Assembly (NCBI GenBank): GCA_947624755.1
Contig: CANQLQ010000157.1
Span: forward strand, 1-5,183
DNA length: 5,183 nt
Reading direction: 5' to 3'
Source: an uncultured Clostridia bacterium
Lineage (GTDB): Bacteria; Bacillota; Clostridia; Oscillospirales; Acutalibacteraceae
Shown: positions 5,182 to 5,183 of the stretch, piece by piece
Position numbering within the stretch: position 1 is the stretch's first letter
How the letters are laid out: each line of letters begins with the position of its first letter
Notes under the pieces: generated by a model
Told to the model about the DNA's origin: nothing
What the model saw: the letters and a program-made list of their open reading frames with translations, nothing else
Database searches by the model: none
Translations under genes and position numbers: made by a program

Positions 5182-5183
5182 CA
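5094..5183. repeat. 90-nt near-perfect palindrome at the window end
   Basis: Bases 5094-5131 and 5146-5183 are inverted copies with one mismatch (A5116 against A5161). The centre contains the palindrome CCGGCGCCGG (5134-5143), leaving only two further mismatched pairs (5132/5145 and 5133/5144). In total 42 of 45 pairs match. The left half codes for conserved FtsK alpha-domain residues and the right half is its mirror, ending on the last base. This is best explained by a fold-back artefact in amplification or assembly. Confidence 0.9.

Noticed and set aside
5094..5183. The palindrome as a natural transcription terminator of ftsK
   Set aside because: It lies inside conserved FtsK alpha-domain coding sequence, has no T-run, and has far longer arms than an intrinsic terminator.

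Overview
The window looks like a piece of a Clostridia chromosome, probably an Oscillospiraceae/Ruminococcaceae-type gut Firmicute. This rests on the protein types (FtsH, a UppP-like protein, and an FtsK with a Lys/Ser/Thr-rich N-terminus), a moderate-to-low GC content, and GC-rich hairpin repeats in AT-rich spacers. The taxonomy is an inference. Both outer genes are incomplete, so the window may be an entire short contig.

Layout, all genes on the + strand: (1) 2-1801, ftsH, lacking its 5' end. (2) 1802-2230, a spacer with a possible 28-codon micro-ORF, a strong intrinsic terminator (1906-1938), a candidate sigma-A promoter (1948-1976), two copies of a roughly 57-64 nt repeat and a GC hairpin between them. 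(3) 2231-3082, a membrane protein that aligns with undecaprenyl-diphosphatase UppP/BacA but lacks the expected catalytic Glu and Arg residues. (4) 3083-3660, a 578-base gene-free stretch dominated by a 450-bp MITE-like element (3151-3600) with 15-bp inverted ends and TTAA on both sides, filled with small GC-rich hairpins. (5) 3661 to the end, the N-terminal half of an FtsK/SpoIIIE DNA translocase.

The last 90 bases (5094-5183) are a near-perfect palindrome ending exactly on the last base. It turns the ftsK sequence back on itself and creates a stop before the motor domain. This is most simply a fold-back artefact at a contig end, so the 506-codon frame should not be taken as a natural short protein.

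The three genes all act at the cell envelope (membrane protein quality control, lipid-carrier-like membrane protein, division/sporulation DNA translocase). The terminator after ftsH and the hairpin-rich spacers argue against one operon. The most unusual biology is the UppP-like protein with an altered active site and the TTAA-flanked element, whose tandem hairpins keep base pairing through compensatory changes.
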